Assembly (NCBI RefSeq): GCF_029504575.1
Contig: NZ_JAQFII010000001.1
Location: 826,001-890,000, forward strand
Reading direction: 5' to 3'
DNA from: Streptomyces sp. SPB162
GTDB lineage: Bacteria > Actinomycetota > Actinomycetes > Streptomycetales > Streptomycetaceae
DNA: 64,000 bases
Shown: positions 38,368-46,471 of the stretch, piece by piece
Numbering within the stretch: the stretch's first letter is position 1
Layout of the letters: each line of letters begins with the position of its first letter
Program-made: the position numbers and the translations under genes
The notes under the pieces: model-generated
What the model saw: only the letters and a program-made list of their open reading frames with translations
The model's database searches: none
Told to the model about the DNA's origin: nothing

Positions 38368-39387
38368 GTGAACATCCGCGAACTGGCCCTCCGTAGCGGC
38401 GTTTCGACCGCCACGGTCTCCCGAGCGCTCAACGACCGCGCCGAGGTGAGCGAGGCGACGCGCGACCGCATCCGGCGGCTGGCCAGCGAACTCGGGTACG
38501 CCCCGAACGAACCCGCCCGCACCCTGGTGCGGCGCCGGTCCGACACCATCGGCCTGGTCTGGGACACCGGTTACGAGACCCTGGGTTTCCAGCACCCGTT
38601 CCTGCAGGGGCTGCTGAGTTCGGTGCGCAACGCGCTGTCCGAGGCCGACTACCACCTGATGCTGCTGACCACCTCGGGTCCCGACGACGCCGACACCGCC
38701 TATCTGCAGGCGGTGCGGCGCCACAACCTCGAAGGCGTCGTCGTGCTGGGCACCCCCGCCGACAACCGTGCCCTGCGGACCCTCGCCGCCTCCGACGTCC
38801 CGTGCTCCGGGATCGACGTCGCGCTCAGCGGCCCCCGCACCGTCCGGGTCACCTCGGACAACGCGGCCGGCGCGGCCGCGGCGGTGGAGCACCTGTACGC
38901 GCAGGGGCACCGCCGGATAGCCACCGTCACCGGCCCGCTGTACCTGCCGCCGGCCGCCGAACGGCTGGCGGGCTTCCGCTCGGCGTGCGCCCGGCTCGGA
39001 CTGGCCGTTCCTCCGGAGTACGTGGCCACCGGGGACTTCTTCCTCAACAGCGGCGAGGACGCGGTGCGCGCCCTGCTCGCCGCGGAGCGGCCGCCCACCG
39101 CGGTCTTCGCGGCCGGCGACCAGATGGCGATCGGCGCCCTGCACGCGGCAGCGGCCGCCGGGCTGTCGGTACCCGACGATCTCGCGATCGTCGGCTTCGA
39201 CGACATCGACGCCGCCTCGCTGGTGCGCCCCGCCCTGACGACCGTCGCCCAGGACCGGCACGCGCTGGGCTCGGCGGCCGTCAAGGCACTGCGCGGACTG
39301 CTCGACGCCGATCCGGCGGAGCCGGCCGAGCCCTGGATCGTGCCGACGCGCCTGGTCGTGCGCGCGTCGAGCCGGCCCGGGGCGTGA
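38368..39387 (+). CDS. LacI-family transcriptional regulator
   Basis: The start is GTG 38368 directly at the helix-turn-helix; 339 residues. VNIRELALRSGVSTATVSRA (1-20) with hinge ARTLVRRRSDTIGLVW follows LacI exactly. A periplasmic-binding-like sugar domain fills the rest (GFDDIDAASLVRPALTTVAQ near 275). It probably represses the divergent beta-glucosidase until an oligosaccharide binds. Confidence 0.95.
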   Translation: MNIRELALRSGVSTATVSRALNDRAEVSEATRDRIRRLASELGYAPNEPARTLVRRRSDTIGLVWDTGYETLGFQHPFLQGLLSSVRNALSEADYHLMLLTTSGPDDADTAYLQAVRRHNLEGVVVLGTPADNRALRTLAASDVPCSGIDVALSGPRTVRVTSDNAAGAAAAVEHLYAQGHRRIATVTGPLYLPPAAERLAGFRSACARLGLAVPPEYVATGDFFLNSGEDAVRALLAAERPPTAVFAAGDQMAIGALHAAAAAGLSVPDDLAIVGFDDIDAASLVRPALTTVAQDRHALGSAAVKALRGLLDADPAEPAEPWIVPTRLVVRASSRPGA

Positions 39388-39421
39388 TGCTCCGGGCCGG
39401 CTCGTCGGTACCGCTCCGCTC

Positions 39422-40024
39422 TCAGTCCTCTTCGGCGAGGATGAGGTAGAGCTTCTTGCGGGCGTCGTTGACCACGACCAGCGCCTTCTCGCGCTGGGCG
39501 GGCGTACCGGTCGACCAGACCTGCTTGAAGGCCTCGACGAGGCCGCCGCCGGCCTTCCTTATCTCGTTCATGGCATCCCAGTCGACGCCCCGGCCGACCT
39601 CTTCCCACGGGGCTTCGGGCCCCGCCTCGGATTCGGTCGTACCGGCGTCGGTGAGCGTGAACAGCTTCTTGCCGCCCTCGCTCGCGCTGGTGATCAGGCC
39701 CTCGTCCTCCAGCAGCTGCAGCGTCGGGTAGACCGAGCCGGGGCTCGGCTTCCACGCGCCGCCGCTGCGCTCGGCGATCTCCTGGATCATCTCGTAGCCG
39801 TGCATCGGCCGGTCCTTGAGCAACGCCAGGATCGACGCGCGTACGTCGCCGCGCCTCGCCCGGCCCCGGGGCCCGCCCCGACCGCGCCCGCCGGGGCCGC
39901 CGAAGGGGCCACCCCCGAAGGGCGGTCCGAACGGTCCGAAGGCCGCACGTCGCTGTTCTCCCCGCTCTCCCCTGCCGTGGTGGCCGGGTCCGCGGTGTTC
40001 GTGTTCATGTCCTGGGGAACGCAT
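39422..40024 (-). CDS. PadR-family transcriptional regulator
   Basis: The start is ATG 40024 with GGAAGGAG seven bases upstream; 200 residues. A His/Gly/Arg/Phe/Pro-rich N-terminus (1-55) precedes the PadR winged helix: VRASILALLKDRPMHGYEMI, SPGSVYPTLQLLEDEGLI. The C-terminal helical part ends in ARKKLYLILAEED. PadR repressors usually control a membrane or efflux gene; none is adjacent. Confidence 0.93.
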   Translation of the reverse strand: MRSPGHEHEHRGPGHHGRGERGEQRRAAFGPFGPPFGGGPFGGPGGRGRGGPRGRARRGDVRASILALLKDRPMHGYEMIQEIAERSGGAWKPSPGSVYPTLQLLEDEGLITSASEGGKKLFTLTDAGTTESEAGPEAPWEEVGRGVDWDAMNEIRKAGGGLVEAFKQVWSTGTPAQREKALVVVNDARKKLYLILAEED

Positions 40025-40065
40025 GGTTACGCTCCTTCCATCGTTGATCGGTCGCGATGCTTCAA

Positions 40066-40075
40066 CGATATATCG
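40066..40075. promoter_or_regulatory. Candidate PadR autoregulatory site
   Basis: CGATATATCG is a perfect 10-base palindrome, unusually AT-rich for this DNA, 42-51 bases before the PadR start. PadR proteins often bind ATAT-centred dyads. Confidence 0.5.
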
Positions 40076-40164
40076 GAAGCGTTCGTTCGGCAACCCTTTC
40101 CGAGTCCACGTCCCCTCTCTCGACCTGTGACAGCGATCGTTCATCGATTGCCACGGAGAGTTGA

Positions 40165-40698
40165 TCAAAGCTGGTTGGTGTCAGATGGGTCAGCGCCCCC
40201 AGACGACCATGCGCGGCAACGGCGGCTGCACCAGCGGCGAGGGGGATCGGCGAGCGGCTTCGCTTTTATCGGGATGCCGCAGAACACGCATGTCCTGGAA
40301 GGCAGGGGAGGCCCGTGCCTCTCGATCAGTCGGCCCCAGCGGGAGATGCCGGCATAGGCAAACGTCGCGGGGATGCGCTCGGAGAAGTAGTTGAGTGTGT
40401 CCGACGCTTCGGCTCCTGTGCGGGTGTGCAGGGAGATCGTGTGGATCTCATCGACCAGGACGAGACCGGTCTGGCCCTGGTGCGGACTCCGACCACGGCT
40501 TCGGTGAGGTCGGTGATGTTGGAGCTTCTCAGAACTGGGAGCCCGAGGAAACGGGCGAACTCCGCGGCGATCTTGCGGGGTGTCGCGGCGGGCGGGACGG
40601 TGATGTAGATGACCGGTATGCGCTCGTCCTGGCCAGGGTGCCGGCGGCGGTCCTGCAGCTCGTGCGCCAGCCCGAGCTGGGTCAGGGCGATCGTTTTT
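40165..40698 (-). pseudogene. TniB-like transposition ATPase, truncated and frameshifted
   Basis: The minus strand reads KTIALTQLGLAHELQDRRRH, VIYITVPPAATPRKIAAEFA, RFLGLPVLRSSNITDLTEAV, then in another frame LVLVDEIHTISLHTRTGAEA and NYFSERIPATFAYAG. This is the TniB AAA core with Walker B LVLVDEIH. The N-terminus stops within the Walker A Gly-Lys-Thr at the border of element F. A one-base loss near 40467 breaks the frame. After FAYAG the frame continues as an unrelated zinc-ribbon scrap (TCVFCGIPIK ... RRWCSRRC) and ends in TGA 40165. Confidence 0.78.
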
Positions 40699-40789
40699 CG
40701 TACCGGGCGTACTCGGACGACTCCGACAACGCAGCGAAGTGCCGTGCCGGGCGTCGCGAACCGGTGAACCTTTCCGGCCAGAGCACTAG
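40699..40789. mobile_element. MITE-like element F, right half
   Basis: From CGTACCGGGCGTACTCGG to CCGGCCAGAGCACTAG it matches the right half of element A almost base for base over about 85 bases. The left half is missing; its border falls in the TniB Walker A codons. The right end keeps CTAG and abuts the transposon's inverted repeat. Confidence 0.8.
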
Positions 40790-40894
40790 CGTTGATCATC
40801 CTCCACTGGCAATCGCTCAATGATCACTGTCACAGGTCACACGTCCCCTCGATTGGCTCTGGCCTGAGGATGTGCCACCGCCTACCGTCGTCCC

Positions 40895-41728
40895 ATGCGG
40901 ATGCGAATCGTCGACGCCTTCACCGACCGGCCCTTCGCCGGCAATCCGGCCGGGGTCCTGCTCCTGGACGCCTCCGCGTTCCCCGACGAGCACTGGATGC
41001 AGCGGGTCGCCTCCGAGGTCAACCTCTCCGAGACCGCTTTCGCGCACCCCCTCGAAGGCAGCGCGAAGGAGGCCGCGGACGCCGACTGGGCGCTGCGCTG
41101 GTTCACCCCCGCGACCGAGGTCGCCCTGTGCGGGCACGCCACGCTCGCCACCGCGCATGTGCTGTTCTCCACAGGCGCCGCCACCTCACGGGTGCGCTTC
41201 GCCACCCGCGGCGGCGTCCTGAGCGTCCGGCCCGCCGACGGCGGCGCGTTCACCATGGACTTCCCCACCGCACCGCTCACCGCCACCGCCCCGCCGGCCG
41301 CCGTGGCGCGCGCGCTCGGCGCGCAGCCGCTGACCGGGTACGACACCGGCCCCGACGTCGGCGACCTGCTGGTCGAGCTGGCGGACGAGGCGACCGTGCG
41401 GGCCCTGGCCCCCGACTTCGCCGCCCTCGCGGCCCTCGGCCCGCGCGGGGTCATCGCCACCGCCGCGGCCGAAGACCCCTCCCGCGGCTACGACTTCGTC
41501 TCGCGCGGCTTCTTCCCGGCCGTCGGCGTCGACGAGGACCCGGTCACCGGCAGCGCCCACACCGCCCTCGCGCCGTTCTGGTCCGCCCGGCTCGGCCGCG
41601 CCGAACTGACCGGCCTGCAGGTCTCCGCCCGCACCGGTCTCGTCCGCACCGAACTGCGCGGCGACCGGGTCCTGCTCACCGGCACGGCCGTGACCGTCAT
41701 CGACGGCGAACTGCACGCGGCGCTGTGA
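40895..41728 (+). CDS. PhzF-family isomerase
   Basis: The protein has 277 residues; ATG 40895 (ATG 40901 two codons later is possible). MRMRIVDAFTDRPFAGNPAG with catalytic Glu47 in NLSETAFA, RWFTPATEVALCGHATLA, then GVDEDPVTGSAHTALAPFW are PhzF/diaminopimelate-epimerase-fold blocks. PhzF isomerises in phenazine synthesis, but no phenazine genes are near, so the substrate is open. No ribosome site is obvious. Confidence 0.93.
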   Translation: MRMRIVDAFTDRPFAGNPAGVLLLDASAFPDEHWMQRVASEVNLSETAFAHPLEGSAKEAADADWALRWFTPATEVALCGHATLATAHVLFSTGAATSRVRFATRGGVLSVRPADGGAFTMDFPTAPLTATAPPAAVARALGAQPLTGYDTGPDVGDLLVELADEATVRALAPDFAALAALGPRGVIATAAAEDPSRGYDFVSRGFFPAVGVDEDPVTGSAHTALAPFWSARLGRAELTGLQVSARTGLVRTELRGDRVLLTGTAVTVIDGELHAAL

Positions 41729-41750
41729 CCGTCCGAACCGCCGCGCGGCG

Positions 41751-42554
41751 TCAGCCCGTGGGCAGCCAGCCGACCCTGCCCTCCAGCAGCGCGTAGCCGA
41801 CGAAGGCCACCGTGTCGATCAGGGCGTGCGCGGCGACGAGCGGGCCGACCCGTCCCCAGCGGCGGTAGAGCAGCACGAACAGCACCCCCATCACCATGTT
41901 CCCGACCATGCCGCCGACGCCCTGGTACAGGTGGTACGAGCCGCGCAGCACCGCGCTCGCCGCCAGTGCGGAAGCCGGAGACCAGCCCAACTGCCCCAGC
42001 CGGCGCAGCAGGTAGCCGACGACGATCACTTCCTCCAGCACCGCGTTCTGCACGGCGGAGGCGATCAGGACCGGGATCTTCCACCACACGTCCGGCAGCG
42101 ACTCCGGCACCACCGTCAGGTTGAACCCGGCCGCGCGGACGCCGAGGTAGAACAGCAGGCCCGTGCCGCCGACGGCCGCCGCGACCAGCGTGCCGCGCCC
42201 CAGATCGCGGCGGGGTTCGGTCAGATCGAAACCGATGGAACGTATCCCGACCCGTTCCCGTGCCAGCAGGTGCGCGACCAGGGCGACGGGGACCAGGGCG
42301 GTGGCGATGCCGAACAGCTGCCAGGCCAGGTCGAGCCAGGGCCGTCCCGGCGCCTGCGAGCCCACCAGGGTGGCCGCCTGGTCCTTGAGCGACCCGGGCT
42401 TGGTCAGGGACCCGACGAAGCTGATGAGCGCGGCGACACCGCTGGCCCCGAGGGACAGGGCCAGTACGAGCAGGACCTCGCTGCGCAGGGTCCGCCGCGC
42501 GAGCCCGGCCGCGTCCTCCGCCCGGTATGACTCTGTGTGCACCCGAACCTCCAT
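41751..42554 (-). CDS. CPBP-family intramembrane metalloprotease (CAAX-like)
   Basis: The protein has 267 residues and about seven to eight helices. The three CPBP motifs are LEEVIVVGYLLRRL (about 170-183, paired Glu), GSYHLYQG (about 206, His) and HALID (about 243, His). Such proteins cleave within membranes or, in bacteria, sometimes process bacteriocins or regulate anti-sigma factors. The target is unknown. Confidence 0.92.
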   Translation of the reverse strand: MEVRVHTESYRAEDAAGLARRTLRSEVLLVLALSLGASGVAALISFVGSLTKPGSLKDQAATLVGSQAPGRPWLDLAWQLFGIATALVPVALVAHLLARERVGIRSIGFDLTEPRRDLGRGTLVAAAVGGTGLLFYLGVRAAGFNLTVVPESLPDVWWKIPVLIASAVQNAVLEEVIVVGYLLRRLGQLGWSPASALAASAVLRGSYHLYQGVGGMVGNMVMGVLFVLLYRRWGRVGPLVAAHALIDTVAFVGYALLEGRVGWLPTG

Positions 42555-42661
42555 TTACGTCATCCCGCCTCGGTGCCGTTCCCGCTTGGCTAGGGTCTCG
42601 AAAAAAGATATGAAGATCGCGCGCGACAGGCCGGAGCCCCCTCAGGAGAGACGCAGCAGCC

Positions 42662-44452
42662 ATGGGACGTCACCGCATTCCAGATGATCCCCGGGGGGCC
42701 GGCGGAGCGCCGGGTCCACGGGTACGCCGCCGCACCATAGCGGTCGCCACCAGCTTCGTACTCGCGTTGGGCGCCGGTACCTTCGTCATCCTGCGCGGCG
42801 GCCTGCTGCCGCTGAGCGGGAACTGCGCGCAGGGTGTGGTCAAGATCGACGTCGCCGCCTCGCCCGACATCGCGCCAACCCTCATCACCATCGCCCGGCA
42901 GGCCAGGACCACCGGCGTGAAGACCGACGGGCGCTGCCTCGACGTCGCCGTGACCGCGCGCGCCTCGGCCGACGTGGCGGACACCCTCGGCAAGGCTCCC
43001 GCGCACCCCGGCTTCCAGGTCTGGATCCCGGACTCCAGCGTCTGGCTCGACCAGGTGACCCTCGGGGGCCGCGGCACCCCGCTGACCTCGATGACCAGCA
43101 TCGCCCACTCCCCCATCGTCGTCGGGACGCTCGAGACCCAGGCCAGAAGTCTGGGCTGGCCCTCCAAGGCGTACACCTGGGCCGATTTGACCACGGCCGC
43201 CGGGGAGAAGAGCAACTTCCGCCTCGGCACCGCGAATCCCTCGCGCAGCGCGACCGGGCTGCTGGGGTTCACGATGATCACGCAGTCGATCGGCCGCAGG
43301 GGAGGTGACGTGGACACCGAGTCGGCCGCCGCGGCGAAGATGCTGGCGCAGTACACGGCCCCAAGCGACGCGCAGATCACGGCGACCCTGCCCCACGACA
43401 CCAGCTCGGCCGAACTGGCCGACCCGCGGCGCAATCAGGCGCTGGTGATCTCGGAACAGGCGGCGTTCGTCCGCAACACCGCGGGCGGCGGGCTCCCCGG
43501 CCTGAAGCTGTTCTATCCCAAGGACGGCTCGGTGAACCTGGACTACCCCTACGCGGCGCTGGACAACGACACGCTCTCCACCGACCAGTCACGGGCCGTG
43601 TCGCGCTTCATGTCACTGCTGGGCAGCGACGAGAGCGTGCGGCTGCTGTCCGGCCGCGGATTCCGGCCGCCGACCGGCGCCGCCGACCCGGCGCTGGTGC
43701 GCGGCGCCGGCGGCGAGGAGCCGCAGCCGGTCGGCGCGGAACCGGTCCCCGCGCCCACCGGGCAGGACCTGCAGCAGCTGCGCGTCATGTGGCAGATCAC
43801 CGTGCAGCGCGCGCGGATCACCACGGTCGTCGACGTCTCCGGGTCGATGTCGGCGCTGGTGCCCGGCACTCAGGGCAAGACCCGCCTCGACGTCACGAAG
43901 GCGTCGCTGCTGCAGGCGCTGACGCAGTTCACGCCGGAGGACGAGGTGGGCCTGTGGCGGTTCTCCACCCGGCTCGACGGCGCCCGCGACTACCAGAAGA
44001 TCGTCGAGACGGCCCGGCTGGGCGTGCGCACCGCGACGGGCTCCACCCAGCGGGACCGGCTGACCGGCGCGTTCGGCGCACTGCAGCCCGTCGAAGGGGG
44101 CGCGACCGGCCTCTACGACACCACGCTGGCGGTGTACCAGGACGCCAGGAAGACGTTCGCCGTGGGCAAGTTCAACACGGTCGTCGTCCTCACCGACGGC
44201 GCGAACGAGGACCCGGGAAGCATCTCGCTCGACGCCGTGGCCGACCGGCTGAAGGCGCTGGGCGACCCGGCCCACCCCGTACCGCTCATCGTCATCGCCG
44301 TGGGTCCCGACGCCGACAAGGCCGCGTGCGACCGGCTGGCCAGGGCCACCGGCGGGGCGGCATACCGGGTAACCGACCCGGGGCAGATCCAGGCGGTGCT
44401 GTTCAAGGCGGTGGTGGCGGCCGCGGCGAGCGCGGCGGCCGCCACCAGCTGA
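42662..44452 (+). CDS. Membrane-anchored protein with substrate-binding and VWA domains
   Basis: The protein has 596 residues. A basic N-terminus and one anchor (TIAVATSFVLALGAGTFVIL, about 25-44) are followed by an ABC-type solute-binding-like domain (about 60-340; LGWPSKAYTWADLTTAAGEK). A VWA domain follows (about 375-590) with an intact MIDAS DVSGSMS, later Thr in TGLYDT and Asp in LTDGANEDPG. This combination recurs in actinomycetes. It probably senses or assembles surface structures; no ATPase is adjacent. Confidence 0.9.
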   Translation: MGRHRIPDDPRGAGGAPGPRVRRRTIAVATSFVLALGAGTFVILRGGLLPLSGNCAQGVVKIDVAASPDIAPTLITIARQARTTGVKTDGRCLDVAVTARASADVADTLGKAPAHPGFQVWIPDSSVWLDQVTLGGRGTPLTSMTSIAHSPIVVGTLETQARSLGWPSKAYTWADLTTAAGEKSNFRLGTANPSRSATGLLGFTMITQSIGRRGGDVDTESAAAAKMLAQYTAPSDAQITATLPHDTSSAELADPRRNQALVISEQAAFVRNTAGGGLPGLKLFYPKDGSVNLDYPYAALDNDTLSTDQSRAVSRFMSLLGSDESVRLLSGRGFRPPTGAADPALVRGAGGEEPQPVGAEPVPAPTGQDLQQLRVMWQITVQRARITTVVDVSGSMSALVPGTQGKTRLDVTKASLLQALTQFTPEDEVGLWRFSTRLDGARDYQKIVETARLGVRTATGSTQRDRLTGAFGALQPVEGGATGLYDTTLAVYQDARKTFAVGKFNTVVVLTDGANEDPGSISLDAVADRLKALGDPAHPVPLIVIAVGPDADKAACDRLARATGGAAYRVTDPGQIQAVLFKAVVAAAASAAAATS

Positions 44453-44515
44453 GGCATCCGAAGGACGTCGCCGCCGTCCGGCGACGTCCTCCGGAGCCGC
44501 TCGGCCGCGACCTCG

Positions 44516-46009
44516 TCAGCTCACCGGCCAGGTGTGCACCGGCTGGCCGGAGTGCATCAGCTCGCTGTAGCGCAGTGTCATCGACACGAGCGCGGCCCGC
44601 CGGTCGAGGCCGCGCTCCATCGCCCGGTGGAACACCGCCGACTGCCATTCGGCGCCGTTGGTACGCAGCCGGCAGCGGGCCTCGATGATGCCGAGGTAGT
44701 GGTCGCGGTCGGCGGGCTCGATGCCCCAGGCGTCGAGCCCGGCCGATGCCAGCGGCAGCAGTTCCTCCAGCACCAGCTCCGTGGCGGGCAGTTCCATGAG
44801 TCCGCCGCCCCGCCCCGGCCGCGGCCAGTGCATGACGGCGCCGATCCCGTGCCGGCAGGCGGCGTCGAAGTTCGCCGCCGCGGCGCCGAACGGCAGCCGC
44901 TGCCAGACCTGGCGGGGCGCCTCCGCCAGCGCCCGTACCAGCCCGTAGTAGAAGGCCGTGTTGGCGATCACGTCGGCGACGGTGGGTCCCGCGGGCAGCA
45001 CCCGGTTCTCCACCCGCAGGTGCGGGACACCGTCCACCACGCCGTACACCGGCCGGTTCCAGCGGTACACGGTGCCGTTCTGCAGGGTGAGCTCCTTCAG
45101 CTGTGGAACGGTCCCCGCGTCGAGGGCCGCCAGCGGGTCCTCGTCGTCGCAGATCGGCAGCAGCGGGGGGAAGTAGCTCAGGTTCTCCTCGAACAGGTCG
45201 TACGCCGAGTCGATCCAGCGCTCCCCGAACCACGTGAGCGGGCGTACGCCCTGCGCCCGCAGTTCCTGCGGGCGGGTGTCGGTGGCCTGCTGGAACAGCG
45301 GCGGCCTGGTCTCCCGCCACAGTTCCCTGCCGAACAGGAAGGGCGAGTTGGCGCCCACCGCGACCTGCGGCCCGCTCAGCGCCTGCGCGGCGTTCCAGAC
45401 CGCGGCGAACCGGCCGGGCGTCACCTGCAGGTGCATCTGCATCGACGTGCAGGCCGCTTCGGGGGCGATGGATCCCGAGGTGTACAGAAGGTGCTCGACA
45501 CCGGCGATGTCCAGGGTGATGTCCTCGCCGCGGGCGGCCAGGATCCGGTCGTTGAGCAGCGTGTACCGGTCCGCCCGGGACAGGTTCGCACCCACCAGGT
45601 CCTGTGCGCTCAGCGTCGGCAGAATTCCCACCATGACGATGTGCGCACCGACTTCGCGGGCCTTGCGGTCCGCGTATCCCAGTCCGATGCGCAGCTCTTC
45701 GGCCAGTTGGTCGAGCACGCGTCCGGAAAGATGATGAGGAGCGATGTTCACTTCAATATTGAACTGTGCCAGCTCGGTCTGGAAATCAGTGCTGGCGATC
45801 CGCTCCAGCACCTCCTCATTCATCATCACCGGCAGACCCGCGGAATCCGCCAGATTCAACTCCAGTTCGAGTCCCATGAGATTCCGTGGGCGGTCGAACC
45901 TCTTCTCGTCCAGTAGTCTCTCGAGCCCCATGAGACACTGGCGGAGCTTCACGCGGTACCGCTGCCGGTCGAACAGGTCGACCCCGGTGGCTACGACTTT
46001 CTCCCCCAT
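44516..46009 (-). CDS. Glutamate-cysteine ligase (GCS2)-family protein
   Basis: The protein has 497 residues and GAGGGACG before ATG. MGLELELNLADSAG (Glu ligands about 48-50), FNIEVNIAPHHLSG, ACTSMQMHLQVTPGRFAAVW (about 190) and VGANSPFLFG are GCS2 blocks. The C-terminal part is longer than in the YbdK group. Streptomyces uses mycothiol rather than glutathione. Gamma-glutamyl-cysteine for ergothioneine (EgtA role) or another amide ligation is possible; no egt genes adjoin. Confidence 0.88.
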   Translation of the reverse strand: MGEKVVATGVDLFDRQRYRVKLRQCLMGLERLLDEKRFDRPRNLMGLELELNLADSAGLPVMMNEEVLERIASTDFQTELAQFNIEVNIAPHHLSGRVLDQLAEELRIGLGYADRKAREVGAHIVMVGILPTLSAQDLVGANLSRADRYTLLNDRILAARGEDITLDIAGVEHLLYTSGSIAPEAACTSMQMHLQVTPGRFAAVWNAAQALSGPQVAVGANSPFLFGRELWRETRPPLFQQATDTRPQELRAQGVRPLTWFGERWIDSAYDLFEENLSYFPPLLPICDDEDPLAALDAGTVPQLKELTLQNGTVYRWNRPVYGVVDGVPHLRVENRVLPAGPTVADVIANTAFYYGLVRALAEAPRQVWQRLPFGAAAANFDAACRHGIGAVMHWPRPGRGGGLMELPATELVLEELLPLASAGLDAWGIEPADRDHYLGIIEARCRLRTNGAEWQSAVFHRAMERGLDRRAALVSMTLRYSELMHSGQPVHTWPVS

Positions 46010-46471
46010 CGGAGCGTCCCTCCTCGAGTGGGCCGTGTGGCGATGATGCCCACCCCATAAGATCGATAACGGTGCGGCGGAGCCGAGCGGACGCTAAGCT
46101 GCCGGATAGACACTCCGGCACATTCCCCCGGCATGGTCGAACTAACCTGTGACGAGGGGTACCCCTCGTGACAAACACCGACGAGATCCAGCCGTCCGCA
46201 GCGGCAGGGAATGTGCAGTTCGCGGGAGCGCGCTCCGGCGCAAATGCGGAGGAATTATCCGGTGAAGAAGGCCTATTACCTTCTTGCCCGCAATGCCGGC
46301 GACAGCTAGCCGAAACATCGCGTGAACACGGGTCGTATAAACTTCGCCCACAAGGCAGAGACTCCGCGATCCACCGGACATGCCTGCGCAGGAACCCCCT
46401 CACCGCTCCGCCGACAGTGACGTCCGGACCCCGCTCGCATCACCGTGTCTCCGATTGAGAGGCAACCCATC
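46010..46471. other. Promoter-rich gap with no convincing gene
   Basis: This 462-base gap lies between divergent genes. An open frame from GTG 46168 (about 96 codons) starts plausibly but contains rare TTA codons and ends in low-information sequence, so I do not call it. An 18-base palindrome sits at 46152. Confidence 0.5.
46152..46169. promoter_or_regulatory. 18-base perfect palindrome
   Basis: ACGAGGGGTACCCCTCGT has nine-base arms and no spacer. It is in a divergent promoter gap and looks like a repressor site rather than a terminator. Confidence 0.55.

Larger units (their letters stand above)
40107..40850. mobile_element. Remnant of a TniB-type transposon with terminal inverted repeats
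   Basis: GACCTGTGACAG at 40122-40133 begins an end sequence whose inverted match starts at 40838. The two ends align for about 47 bases (GACCTGTGACAG, GATC, CGATTGCCA, TGATCAA) at roughly 80% identity. An 11-base direct repeat CACGTCCCCTC flanks them at 40107-40117 and 40840-40850, a possible target duplication, though long for this class. Inside are a broken TniB gene, a zinc-ribbon coding scrap and MITE-like element F. No DDE transposase remains, so it cannot move by itself. Confidence 0.72.

Noticed and set aside
40895..41728. Phenazine biosynthesis locus
   Set aside because: Only a PhzF-fold protein is present; phzA/B/D/E/G-like genes are absent, and PhzF relatives are widespread.
46168..46458. 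Possible small gene (about 96 codons) from GTG
   Set aside because: It has two TTA codons, poor codon bias in the second half and no recognisable family. It overlaps a palindromic operator at its start.
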